Source: Maridesulfovibrio sp. (GTDB lineage Bacteria > Desulfobacterota > Desulfovibrionia > Desulfovibrionales > Desulfovibrionaceae). Taken from it: a stretch of DNA of 64,000 nt. The translations under genes and the position numbers were made by a program. The DNA lies in NCBI RefSeq assembly GCF_963666665.1, contig NZ_OY762999.1, forward strand, positions 1,617,501 to 1,681,500, read 5' to 3'. Shown piece by piece: positions 9,372 through 17,732 of the stretch. Within the stretch, counting starts at the first letter, position 1. Each line of letters opens with the position of its first letter. The notes beneath the pieces are model-generated. The model had not been told where the DNA came from. It saw only the letters and a list, made by a program, of their open reading frames with translations, and ran no database searches.

Positions 9372-10475
9372 TCAGCACCCGTCCGCCTGAACTATTACCG
9401 GTTCCCCGGCCTTGGGCATCCAGACCTCGTCAAGATCAGGACAGACCAACCGAATAGCACTTTCCTCGCTGGACATGAATACCCGGTCATTCTTCCGGGC
9501 AACCACGAGGGGCCTCAGTTTGATACGGTCATTTAATCCCCACAAGCTATCGGAATCCGCCACCAAAATGGCAAACGGACCATTTAACATTGCACTTGCG
9601 TATGTGGTTCTAAGTGCGCTGTAAAGCTTTTTCTCCGGCTCATCCATTTTTTCGATTTCCTCCCAGAAAGGAGGTGCAAAAACAGACGAAGCCAGTTTTC
9701 GGCTCAAACCGTGTTTACGTATCAATAAATCAATTAAATATGCAACAACTTCCGTATCGGTATTCATGGTACATTCATACCCGTGGGTACAAAGGTACCG
9801 CCTGTTGATACCATACGATGAGATTTCCCCGTTATGCACAATGGACCAATCCAGAATGGTAAACGGGTGCGCCCCGCCCCACCAGCCCGGCGTATTGGTC
9901 GGAAACCTGTTATGCCCGGTCCAGATATAGGCTGCATATTCATCAAGGCGGTAAAATTCCGCAATATCTTCCGGATAACCGACACCCTTGAAAGCACCCA
10001 TATTCTTACCGCTGGAAAGAACGAACGCACCCGGCACCTCTTTATTGATCATCATGACCACGCCGACGATATAATCCGACTCGCTTCCTCCGCTGAAATG
10101 GGACTGGGTCCGCAACTCTTTGGGGTAAACAAAAAAACGCCAGACCACAGGCGGGTCAGAGATAGTCAGCACCTTCCTGGTCCTTATCGGTTCAGCTTCA
10201 TAAACATCAAAAAATCTTTTAATGATTTCTTCAGCCTTATCAAGTGCCTGCTGGTTATCGCAAAGCAATTGCAGACAATATTTATCAGCCAGATCAGGAT
10301 AGATTCCATAAGCCGCAAAACCGCCGCCCAGCCCGTTACCACGATCATGCATGCAACTCATGGCCCTGATAGGAATATCACCGGGAATACATTCGCGTCT
10401 CTTGCTGATTACACCGAACACACCGCAACCGGATATGTCTTTCTCAAAATCATGATAATTTTCTGGTGCTTTCAT
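9372..10475 (-). CDS. glutamate synthase domain 1, class II glutamine amidotransferase
   Basis: Hydrolyses glutamine and supplies ammonia to the synthase domain encoded by the first gene of the cluster. The catalytic cysteine is expected in SGCGVFG at about residue 17, so a 16-residue propeptide would be cleaved to free the N-terminal Cys, as in the Ntn-hydrolase family. WTGHNRFPTNTPGWWGGAHPF and VHNGEISSYG are conserved. I start at ATG 10475, six bases after GGAGG. The longer ORF to 10532 would overlap the upstream gene. The ribosome site is part of a repeat-like 14-mer. Confidence 0.92.
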   Translation of the reverse strand: MKAPENYHDFEKDISGCGVFGVISKRRECIPGDIPIRAMSCMHDRGNGLGGGFAAYGIYPDLADKYCLQLLCDNQQALDKAEEIIKRFFDVYEAEPIRTRKVLTISDPPVVWRFFVYPKELRTQSHFSGGSESDYIVGVVMMINKEVPGAFVLSSGKNMGAFKGVGYPEDIAEFYRLDEYAAYIWTGHNRFPTNTPGWWGGAHPFTILDWSIVHNGEISSYGINRRYLCTHGYECTMNTDTEVVAYLIDLLIRKHGLSRKLASSVFAPPFWEEIEKMDEPEKKLYSALRTTYASAMLNGPFAILVADSDSLWGLNDRIKLRPLVVARKNDRVFMSSEESAIRLVCPDLDEVWMPKAGEPVIVQADGC

Positions 10476-10478
10476 ATA

Positions 10479-10492
10479 ATGCCTCCGGCGGC
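10479..10492 (+). repeat. copy of the ATGCCTCCGGCGGC repeat core
   Basis: Exact 14-base copy of the core that also begins the repeat after proC at 28807. It lies between the oxidoreductase stop and the amidotransferase start, and its complement supplies the GGAGG ribosome site. Confidence 0.5.
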
Positions 10493-10497
10493 TACTC

Positions 10498-11769
10498 TTA
10501 ATCAGGATTCCATGCTTTGTTGAAGAATTCATCCGGCCACATTAAAACGTCCGGCTCACCTTCACTGAGCCTTTTGCGTGCTTGTGCATCCACCTTGAAC
10601 TTAAATTTAATAAATGAGGTGTACATGCCTGCGAAATCGATATCACCTACCAGCACGTAGCCCACAAGCCGATCTTTCTTGAAAACCAGCCTGCGGTAAC
10701 TCTTTTTGAGTTCATCATAAAAAGTATAAATTTCATAATCAGCATTTTCAGAATCAGGATTCACCTCACCAACAGAAATAGTCGGTAATCCGAAAAAGCT
10801 GATTGAACTCATGGACATGGTTCCGGGATATACGGATTTATTCCCGGCCATATTTCTTCCGGCGTAGTATCCTTGGGTATAGGCATTGGACCAGATCGGA
10901 ACGACTTTATCTTTATCGAAAACAACATCACGGGCCTGCGCGACATCACCGGCTGCATACACATTTTCTTTTCCGGTAAACATGTTGTCATCAACCATAA
11001 TACCCTTATCAACTTCAATTCCAGCCTGCTCTGCAAGCTCGGTATTGGAAACCACACCGATAGCGATGACTATAGCGTCAGCTTCAAGAAAACTTTTATC
11101 ATCCAGCAGGATTCCGCGCAGTTTACCATGCTTATCACGCACTATTTCCCTGCCGCTCACCCCGCACCGGACCAGCATTCCGGCCTCTTCCACCCGGCGA
11201 GAGATCAACCCTGCAGCTTCTTCATCATAGGCAAGCGGCAGTATGCGTTCGCGCATTTCAACAACAGCGACATCAACGCCCCTATTGTATAAAGACTCAG
11301 CTGCCTTGATCCCGATCAGTCCACCGCCGATCACCACCGCCCGCTTTAAATCCTTAACAGATTGAATTAAACGATAGGCATCCTTTGCAGCGGTAAAATT
11401 GTATACCTCATCTCCTTCAAGACCTTTAATCTGCGGAACGTATGGTTTGCCGCCTGTTGCGAGCAGCAGCTTTTCAAACGGAATCAGCTCACCTTCTGAG
11501 GTTTGCAGTTCCTGCGATTCAAGATCAACCCTTTCAATAAATGTAGCCAGCTTCAGGGTAACGCTTTTGCCCTTGTAATAATCATCTGGCCGCATAGCCA
11601 GCCTTTCAGGGCTGATCCGCCCTGCCAGCAAATATGAAGTAAGAGGCTTGCCGTAGGCGGCTGTATTCTCGGCCCCAATTACTATAATCGGGGTTTCACG
11701 GTCATATTTCCTGATACCGTCAATAGCTCCAAGCGAAGCAATACCGTTACCGATGATTACATATGCCAT
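10498..11769 (-). CDS. NAD(P)/FAD-dependent oxidoreductase of the glutamate synthase cluster
   Basis: Pyridine nucleotide-disulfide oxidoreductase-type flavoprotein of 423 residues. A first dinucleotide fold starts at the N-terminus (VIIGNGIASLGAIDG). A second lies near residue 144 (AVVIGGGLIGIKAAESL), and the second FAD contact is VYAAGDVAQARD. No redox CxxxxC pair is visible, so it resembles nitrite reductase-type or rubredoxin reductase-type electron carriers. Its place between the ferredoxin and the amidotransferase suggests that it feeds electrons from NAD(P)H to the synthase; this is inference. Confidence 0.88.
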   Translation of the reverse strand: MAYVIIGNGIASLGAIDGIRKYDRETPIIVIGAENTAAYGKPLTSYLLAGRISPERLAMRPDDYYKGKSVTLKLATFIERVDLESQELQTSEGELIPFEKLLLATGGKPYVPQIKGLEGDEVYNFTAAKDAYRLIQSVKDLKRAVVIGGGLIGIKAAESLYNRGVDVAVVEMRERILPLAYDEEAAGLISRRVEEAGMLVRCGVSGREIVRDKHGKLRGILLDDKSFLEADAIVIAIGVVSNTELAEQAGIEVDKGIMVDDNMFTGKENVYAAGDVAQARDVVFDKDKVVPIWSNAYTQGYYAGRNMAGNKSVYPGTMSMSSISFFGLPTISVGEVNPDSENADYEIYTFYDELKKSYRRLVFKKDRLVGYVLVGDIDFAGMYTSFIKFKFKVDAQARKRLSEGEPDVLMWPDEFFNKAWNPD

Positions 11770-11771
11770 GG

Positions 11772-12215
11772 CTATCTCTCCTCATATTTTAAAGCCCGGT
11801 TGGGACAGGCTTCCACGCATGCCGGACCGCTCTCCCTTTCTGCGCAAAGGTCACACTTAACAATCATACTGTTATATTTGTCGCGCTGAATAGCACCATA
11901 CGGGCAAGCCATAATACAGGACCAGCAGCCCACACACTTGTCCGCATCATAACGAGTGATTCCGGTTTTATCATCCTTGGTCAACGCTCCGGAGATGCAA
12001 ACAGGTACACATTCAGGTTCTTCACAATGTCTGCAGCTGATGGCGACACATACTTCATCATCTTCAATCAAGCGCTTGCGAGCCACCAAACCCTTGGCCC
12101 GTTCTTCCTTATAAGCAAGGATCAAATCATTCGATTTGGAATGCGCAGCGAGGCAGCCCAACACACACAGGCCGCACCCGATACATAACTCCCTGTCAGG
12201 ATAAATACGTTTCAT
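11772..12215 (-). CDS. four-cluster ferredoxin-like protein (HycB/CooF type)
   Basis: A 147-residue cytoplasmic iron-sulfur protein with sixteen cluster cysteines arranged as four [4Fe-4S] motifs: CIGCGLCVLGC, CRHCEEPECVPVC, CVGCWSCIMACPYGA and CDLCAERESGPACVEACPNRA. The pattern is that of the HycB/DmsB/CooF electron-transfer subunits. It lies six bases after the synthase gene and two before the flavoprotein gene. A role as a wire between the flavoprotein and the synthase is likely but inferred. Confidence 0.92.
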   Translation of the reverse strand: MKRIYPDRELCIGCGLCVLGCLAAHSKSNDLILAYKEERAKGLVARKRLIEDDEVCVAISCRHCEEPECVPVCISGALTKDDKTGITRYDADKCVGCWSCIMACPYGAIQRDKYNSMIVKCDLCAERESGPACVEACPNRALKYEER

Positions 12216-12221
12216 GTTTAT

Positions 12222-13748
12222 TTACCGTCCCGCATGCTTAACTCCCAGAATCTGCATTTCAGCATCAGTCAGGGCTACTGCTCTCAGTTTATCCCTGTTT
12301 CCGCGCAGGCTTTCAATAGAATTAAGTCCCATACCGCCGAGCATTTCCTCTATTTCGTGGGACCATCCGCGCACAAGGTTAACCAGCCTTTCCGCCGCAA
12401 CTTCCGGGTTCTGGCGCTTGGCTAATTTCTTATCGTTGGTAGCGATACCCCACGGACACTTTCCTGTGTAACAGCGGCCGCATAGAGTACAGCCCACAGC
12501 AATAAGAGCTGCAGTGCCGATATTGACGGCATCAGCACCAAGGGCAATGGCTTTGATCACATCACCACTGCAACGGAATCCCCCCCCCGCAATAATAGAA
12601 GCCTTGGAACGGATACCTTCATCCCGCAAACGCTGATCCACGCTGGCAAGAGCCAGTTCAATCGGTATTCCTACGTTGTCACGGGTCATGGCAGGAGCAG
12701 CGCCGGTTCCGCCCTTCATACCGTCAAGGGTCAGAATATCCGCCCCGGCACGTACAACACCTGAGGCAATAGCCGCCACATTATGCACCGCCGCAATCTT
12801 CACTGCTACCGGAACGCGATATTCCGTAGCTTCCTTCAGAGCAAAAATAAGTTGCAGCAGGTCTTCGATGGAATAAATATCATGGTGAGGTGCGGGAGAT
12901 ATAGCATCAGAGCCTGACGGAATCATTCTGGTCTCGGAAATCATGGCGTTAATTTTCTCACCCGGCAGATGTCCGCCAATTCCCGGCTTAGCGCCCTGAC
13001 CGACCTTAATTTCAATACAGACTCCGGCGTTCAGATAATCGCTATGAACTCCGAAACGCCCGGAAGCAACCTGCACTATGGTCCACTTTCCATATTCGTA
13101 GAGAGACTTATGCAACCCGCCTTCTCCGGTATTGTAGACCGTGCCCAGCTCTTTGGCTGCCATAGCCATTGCCGCATGCAGATTGTAATTGATCGCCCCG
13201 AAGGACATGCCCGCAAAAGTTATCGGGGTAGCAAGTTCTATCTGCGGGGTTTGTTCAGTTTTAAGCTTCGGATTACCGTCAGCATCAAAATCGACTTCAA
13301 CCTTATCCGGTTTGGCTCCAAGAAATGTTTTCAGCTCCATTGGTTCACGCAGGGGATCAATAGACGGATTAGTCACCTGACTTGCATCCAGCAACAACCT
13401 GTCCCAATAGACCGGGATATCAACGGGACTACCCATACCTGCCAGCAGCACGCCGCCGCTTTCGGCTTGATTATATATGTTGCGCACAAACCCGGGGCGC
13501 CAAGTAGCATTGGGCCGGAAATTCAACTCATTCAATTTAATCGTAAGAGCGGCTGTCGGACACAAAGCTGCACAACGGTGGCAGCCTACACACTTGCGGC
13601 TGTCATGGGATACTTTTTCCCGTGCATCGTCCCAGAAGTGCGCTTCATAAGAGCACTGCTTGATACAGACCTTACAATCAATACACAGGTCCGGGTCGCG
13701 CACTATGCGAAATTCATGGAATGTGCCGGCAAATTTTCTGAATAGCAC
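12222..13748 (-). CDS. gltB: archaeal-type glutamate synthase, FMN-binding synthase domain
   Basis: Makes glutamate from 2-oxoglutarate and ammonia at an FMN site. It has 508 residues. Two N-terminal ferredoxin motifs (CIDCKVCIKQC, CVGCHRCAALCPTAAL) lie within the first 70 residues. A barrel domain from about 150 to 480 carries SFGAINYNLHAAMAMAA, TGEGG, GQGAKPGIGGHLPGEKI and LDGMKGGTGAAP, all typical of the family. CTLCGRCYTGKCPWG supplies the cluster next to FMN. The start is a GTG with GAGG eight bases before. It leads a five-gene cluster that together replaces one-chain GltB/GltD. Confidence 0.93.
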   Translation of the reverse strand: MLFRKFAGTFHEFRIVRDPDLCIDCKVCIKQCSYEAHFWDDAREKVSHDSRKCVGCHRCAALCPTAALTIKLNELNFRPNATWRPGFVRNIYNQAESGGVLLAGMGSPVDIPVYWDRLLLDASQVTNPSIDPLREPMELKTFLGAKPDKVEVDFDADGNPKLKTEQTPQIELATPITFAGMSFGAINYNLHAAMAMAAKELGTVYNTGEGGLHKSLYEYGKWTIVQVASGRFGVHSDYLNAGVCIEIKVGQGAKPGIGGHLPGEKINAMISETRMIPSGSDAISPAPHHDIYSIEDLLQLIFALKEATEYRVPVAVKIAAVHNVAAIASGVVRAGADILTLDGMKGGTGAAPAMTRDNVGIPIELALASVDQRLRDEGIRSKASIIAGGGFRCSGDVIKAIALGADAVNIGTAALIAVGCTLCGRCYTGKCPWGIATNDKKLAKRQNPEVAAERLVNLVRGWSHEIEEMLGGMGLNSIESLRGNRDKLRAVALTDAEMQILGVKHAGR

Positions 13749-13764
13749 TTTTATTGCCTCACTT

Positions 13765-14451
13765 TTACTTCACAACAGGCCAGAAGTTCAAATGCCTTGC
13801 AGGTGAATAACCACCGTAAAAAGCTTCACCCAGACTGGAAAAATTAACTTTGTTTTTTCGGCTTATCTTCGTGGCATATTTATCGCCGGGAAGAAAACAA
13901 CGGCGGCTGTTTTTATTACCAATCCACGGTTCGTTAAAACTTTCCAACTTGCTGATAACAGGCCAGAAACCTTTCTTTTCATCATAGGATTTTCTCTGGG
14001 CTTGGAGAAGTAATTTCTGTTTACCCTTGTCTTTTCCCTTATGAAAATAAAAAAATGCCGCACCGTTGCGGATCATCTCACTGTTCACAAAGACATCATC
14101 GACATAAACCCATCCGATTATACGCTTATAGTGATCAGTTCCTTTGCCTGCAGATTCAATACGTACCCGTTTGCCGAGAATTAACTTGTTCAGCATAGAT
14201 TTAGCTTGCTGGGCGTAATATTGATCAGGTTTGCCGTCCCGCCCTATCTCCGGGGTATCAATCCCTGCAATACGCACATGCTTATTATTGGAAAGGATAA
14301 AAGTGTCGCCATCTATTACATAGCGAACCTTGGCTTCAAAGGCTGAAGCAGTAACAGCGCTGAATAACAGGCAGCAAAACAACAAAAAGAAAACGGGGCC
14401 CCTGAGGACCCCGCTTCGTGAATTAATAGTTTTAATTATTCCTTTCGGCAT
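13765..14451 (-). CDS. secreted thermonuclease-like nuclease
   Basis: Staphylococcal nuclease-fold protein of 228 residues with a signal peptide at about 15-38 ending SAVTASA. Active-site elements are present: VIDGDTF, VRIAGIDTPEIG (Arg, Asp, Glu) and the later Arg in HYKRIIGWVY. After about residue 175 a tail (PGDKYATKISRKNKV, GYSPARHL) looks like a small zinc-binding tail whose cysteines have been lost. It starts 11 bases after glgP with its own AAAAGGA site. A terminator-like hairpin lies inside its first 60 bases. It probably degrades nucleic acid outside the cell. Confidence 0.85.
   Translation of the reverse strand: MPKGIIKTINSRSGVLRGPVFFLLFCCLLFSAVTASAFEAKVRYVIDGDTFILSNNKHVRIAGIDTPEIGRDGKPDQYYAQQAKSMLNKLILGKRVRIESAGKGTDHYKRIIGWVYVDDVFVNSEMIRNGAAFFYFHKGKDKGKQKLLLQAQRKSYDEKKGFWPVISKLESFNEPWIGNKNSRRCFLPGDKYATKISRKNKVNFSSLGEAFYGGYSPARHLNFWPVVK
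14381..14413 (-). terminator. terminator-like hairpin inside the nuclease signal peptide region
   Basis: Minus-strand stem CGGGGTCC / GGGCCCCG with loop TCAG and a T-rich tail of TTTTCTTTTTG. It lies after the glgP stop but within the first codons of the nuclease, so it could limit read-through from glgP. Confidence 0.6.
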
Positions 14452-14461
14452 TCAGTTCCTT

Positions 14462-17029
14462 TTATTGTGCCCAATGGATCAGTCCGAGAGAATGAGGATC
14501 AAGCAGGAGTTCATGCTTGGGCAGGATGCGTACGGTATAACCGAACCTTCCGGCCTCATGGGGCATAACCTCGCCTTGATAGACGTGCCAGCCGCCACCC
14601 ATATCTTCCTCAGGAGTCATAACCACTGTGTTGCGGCGTGCAAACTTTCCGTCCTGTCCAACAGGTCCGGCGTAGATTTCCACCTGAACATTATCCGTGG
14701 TCAAGCCATTGAGGAAGATCTCTGCGGTGATGATGATCGGCTCTTCGACATATACATCAGTATGAGTTTCCGAGCGTATATTGCGAACCTTCAAGCTGGA
14801 CCACTTGGTCATTACTTCCATTCTCCAGGCAGCCAATTCCTTAGCACCCTGGAAGTCATTCTTATGCATGGTGGCGTAGTTACTGTATGCAGGCTGATAT
14901 GCCTTTTCAGTATAATCTTCCACCATGCGGTTGGCGTTGAATTCTGGTCCCAGAATCCGCAACGCCTTCTTGACCTTGGCAATCCAGCTACGGGGAAGGC
15001 TGCCATGGCCGCGGTCATAGAATTCAGGGATTATGTCATTTTCCAGAACTTTGTAAAGGGTCTGACTCTCTACAAAATCCTGATATTCATGGTCATTGTA
15101 ATCTTCTCTACGCCCAATGGCCCAACCGAGGCTGTTATCAGACAGGTAAGCTTCATCCCACCAGCCGTCCGGGGTACTGAACTGGAGCACACCGTTTGCC
15201 ATAGCCTTCATGCCGCTGGTTCCGCAGGCCTCAAGGGGACGCCTCGGAGTATTCAACCAGACATCGCAACCCTGAACCATGTAATTGGCAATTTTCATGT
15301 CATAGTCTTCAAGGAAGACAAGGCTCATACGGCACTCTTCACGACGGCAGAACTGGATAAGATCCTGAATAAGCTTCTTACCTTCATTGTCCTGCGGGTG
15401 GGCTTTACCTGCAAAAATAAACTGCACAGGCTGCTTGGAATCGGAAATAAGCTTAAGCAGACGCTCCTTATCCTTAAGCAGCAGTCCGGCACGTTTATAG
15501 GTAGCAAAACGGCGTGCAAAACCGATAGTCAAAGCACGGGGATCAAGCACTTCGTCTGCAAGTTCGATTTCCTTGCGGCGAGCACCGATATTCATCAACT
15601 GACGGCGCAGACGTTTACGCACGAAATCCACCAGCCGCTCCCTGAGCCGTTCATGGGTACGCCAGAGTTCTGCATCGGGGATGTTATCGGTCTGTCTCCA
15701 CACTTTTGCGCAATCCGGATCCTCACGCCAGTTTGGACCGAGGTAGCGGTCAAAAAGCAGAGAAAAATCAGTAGCCACCCATGTCGGCATATGTACACCG
15801 TTGGTGATGGCCCCGATGGGAACATCTTCCACCGGATACTGCGGCCAAACCTTCTGCCACATGTTCCGTGAAACATGCCCATGAAGCTTAGATACACCGT
15901 TATTGAAGCGTGAAAGTTTCAGGGCCAGTACGGTCATGCAGAACTGTTCGGCATCATCGCGGGGGTCTTCCCTGCCGAGAGACAAGAAAACCTTATAAGC
16001 AAGACCCATAGTCTGGGCATACGGCTCAAAGTATGGACGCATCAGTTCAGCCGGGAAACGGTCATTACCCGCAGGAACCGGCGTATGGGTGGTGAAAATA
16101 CTGGAAGAAGCCACCATCTCCATCGCCGCTTCAAAGGAAAGACCATGCTCGGTCATAAAAATACGGATACGTTCCAACCCGGCAAAAGCCGAATGGCCTT
16201 CGTTCATATGAATGACGCTGGGCTCAAGTCCGAGAGCATCAAGAGCCTTGACTCCGCCGATACCAAGCAGAATTTCCTGCCAAAGACGCATTTCAAGATC
16301 ACCGCCGTACAAACGGGCAGTAATTCCTCTGAAATGAACCGGGTTCTCAGGTATATTGGTATCGAGCAGGTAAAGAGTTACACGCCCGACTTCAACGCAC
16401 CAGACTTTGACATGAAGAGTCTCCCCTTTCATATCGAAATTAAATTTTACGTCTTTGCCGTTTTTATCTTTGGCGACCTTAATGGACATTTCCTCAAAAT
16501 CATGGCTGGGGTAGCGTTCCTGCTGCCAGCCATCCTGAGTCATGTACTGCCGGAAATAACCGTGCTGGTAACAAAGGCCGATCCCGATCAACGGAATATT
16601 CAGGTCACTTGCAGACTTAAGGTGGTCACCGGCAAGAATACCAAGACCGCCGGAATAAATAGGCAGACTAAGACCGATACCATATTCCAAACTGAAATAG
16701 GCTACGACAGGTTGTCCTTTCTTGACACCGTCAAATTTGTAGGAGCAGCCTTCGCGTGCCAGATAATTTCTCTGTACCTTAACGGCTTCCTTCAGTCGCT
16801 GTACAAAAAAATCATCGTTAGCCAACTCCTCAAGCTGCTGTTGAGGCAGACTGTTCAAGAACTTAACAGGATTCTGCTGGCAATCCCGCCAGAGAACATG
16901 ATCAATGGTAGAAAAGATACTGGCAATGTCGCTGTTCCAGACAAAAAGGAAGTTATATGCCAAGTCCCAAAGCTCTTTCAGCTGACTGGGCAGACGTGGA
17001 ACGACGCTATAAACGCGAAGCGGCTGCAT
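14462..17029 (-). CDS. glgP: alpha-glucan (glycogen) phosphorylase, GT35
   Basis: Cytoplasmic PLP enzyme that releases glucose 1-phosphate from glycogen or maltodextrin. At 855 residues it belongs to the form with an N-terminal DUF3417 domain (about 1-110, WDLAYNFLFVWN). The catalytic core shows ALGLEPSVIHMNEGHSAF and the PLP lysine motif EACGTSGMKAMANG. Start ATG at 17029 has AAGGAG six bases before it. A promoter should lie in the 200-base gap shared with the divergent dut. It heads the long minus-strand run toward glutamate synthase and secDF. Confidence 0.95.
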   Translation of the reverse strand: MQPLRVYSVVPRLPSQLKELWDLAYNFLFVWNSDIASIFSTIDHVLWRDCQQNPVKFLNSLPQQQLEELANDDFFVQRLKEAVKVQRNYLAREGCSYKFDGVKKGQPVVAYFSLEYGIGLSLPIYSGGLGILAGDHLKSASDLNIPLIGIGLCYQHGYFRQYMTQDGWQQERYPSHDFEEMSIKVAKDKNGKDVKFNFDMKGETLHVKVWCVEVGRVTLYLLDTNIPENPVHFRGITARLYGGDLEMRLWQEILLGIGGVKALDALGLEPSVIHMNEGHSAFAGLERIRIFMTEHGLSFEAAMEMVASSSIFTTHTPVPAGNDRFPAELMRPYFEPYAQTMGLAYKVFLSLGREDPRDDAEQFCMTVLALKLSRFNNGVSKLHGHVSRNMWQKVWPQYPVEDVPIGAITNGVHMPTWVATDFSLLFDRYLGPNWREDPDCAKVWRQTDNIPDAELWRTHERLRERLVDFVRKRLRRQLMNIGARRKEIELADEVLDPRALTIGFARRFATYKRAGLLLKDKERLLKLISDSKQPVQFIFAGKAHPQDNEGKKLIQDLIQFCRREECRMSLVFLEDYDMKIANYMVQGCDVWLNTPRRPLEACGTSGMKAMANGVLQFSTPDGWWDEAYLSDNSLGWAIGRREDYNDHEYQDFVESQTLYKVLENDIIPEFYDRGHGSLPRSWIAKVKKALRILGPEFNANRMVEDYTEKAYQPAYSNYATMHKNDFQGAKELAAWRMEVMTKWSSLKVRNIRSETHTDVYVEEPIIITAEIFLNGLTTDNVQVEIYAGPVGQDGKFARRNTVVMTPEEDMGGGWHVYQGEVMPHEAGRFGYTVRILPKHELLLDPHSLGLIHWAQ

Positions 17030-17170
17030 AGTTATCTCCTTGAGTATTAATTCGAAACGGGATGATTGATCGAATATATCAGAAAGCCCGGACCTTTTAC
17101 ACTTATTTTTATTATTTGCCTTATTCAGGTTAACATATCAAGACAGTTTAGCAATAATCTCGATAGAAAG

Positions 17171-17199
17171 TTGACACATCTGACTTACAAGAGCATTCT
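17171..17199 (+). promoter_or_regulatory. candidate sigma-70 promoter of dut
   Basis: Consensus TTGACA, 17-base spacer, CATTCT, about 35 bases before the dut start. The -10 box is only a partial match. Confidence 0.45.
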
Positions 17200-17235
17200 G
17201 CCTCTTCAAAATATCACTTGTTCAAGGATAGAAAG

Positions 17236-17709
17236 ATGAATCCCACCCAATCCAATCCAGTTGAAGTAAAAGTTAAATTCCTCAGTGAGACTGCCAGCGA
17301 AGGCGGTCTGTACTACGCTACCCCCAACTCCGCCGGAGTTGATCTGCGAGCCTGTATTGAAGAAGATTTCGTAGAAATAGAAGCAGGCGGAAGACATGCC
17401 TTCCCCGCCGGGATTGCTATTGAAATCACATCACCGGGCATCGCCGGTTTTATTTATTCCCGCAGCGGACTGGGTACCAAGGACGGCCTGACCGTCAGTC
17501 AGGGAGTCGGAGTAATCGACCCTGACTACCGTGGAGAGATCAAAGTTTCCCTGCTCAACACATCGGGCGGGAAGCGACGAATTGAGCGTGGACAACGCAT
17601 CGCACAGCTCGTTTTCATGCCCTACTGCCATGCCCAGCTGACTCCCAGCGAAGAACTTTCCGACACAACCAGAGGTGCCGGAGGTTTCGGGCATACAGGT
17701 AAGAAATAG
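17236..17709 (+). CDS. dut: dUTP diphosphatase
   Basis: Hydrolyses dUTP to dUMP and pyrophosphate, keeping uracil out of DNA and feeding thymidylate synthesis. The five trimeric dUTPase motifs are present in order: AGVDLRA, SRSGLGTK, GVIDPDYRGEIKVSLLN, RGQRIAQLVF and TTRGAGGFGHTG. The 157-residue length from the ATG at 17236 is typical. A TTG 18 bases upstream is less likely because AAGGA sits between the two. argD follows after 23 bases. Confidence 0.96.
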   Translation: MNPTQSNPVEVKVKFLSETASEGGLYYATPNSAGVDLRACIEEDFVEIEAGGRHAFPAGIAIEITSPGIAGFIYSRSGLGTKDGLTVSQGVGVIDPDYRGEIKVSLLNTSGGKRRIERGQRIAQLVFMPYCHAQLTPSEELSDTTRGAGGFGHTGKK

Positions 17710-17732
17710 TCTCCACTGAATAGAACAATATC

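Noticed and set aside
14330..15871. Plus-strand ORF of 513 residues
   Set aside because: Fully antisense to glgP, which has unmistakable phosphorylase motifs in the other direction.
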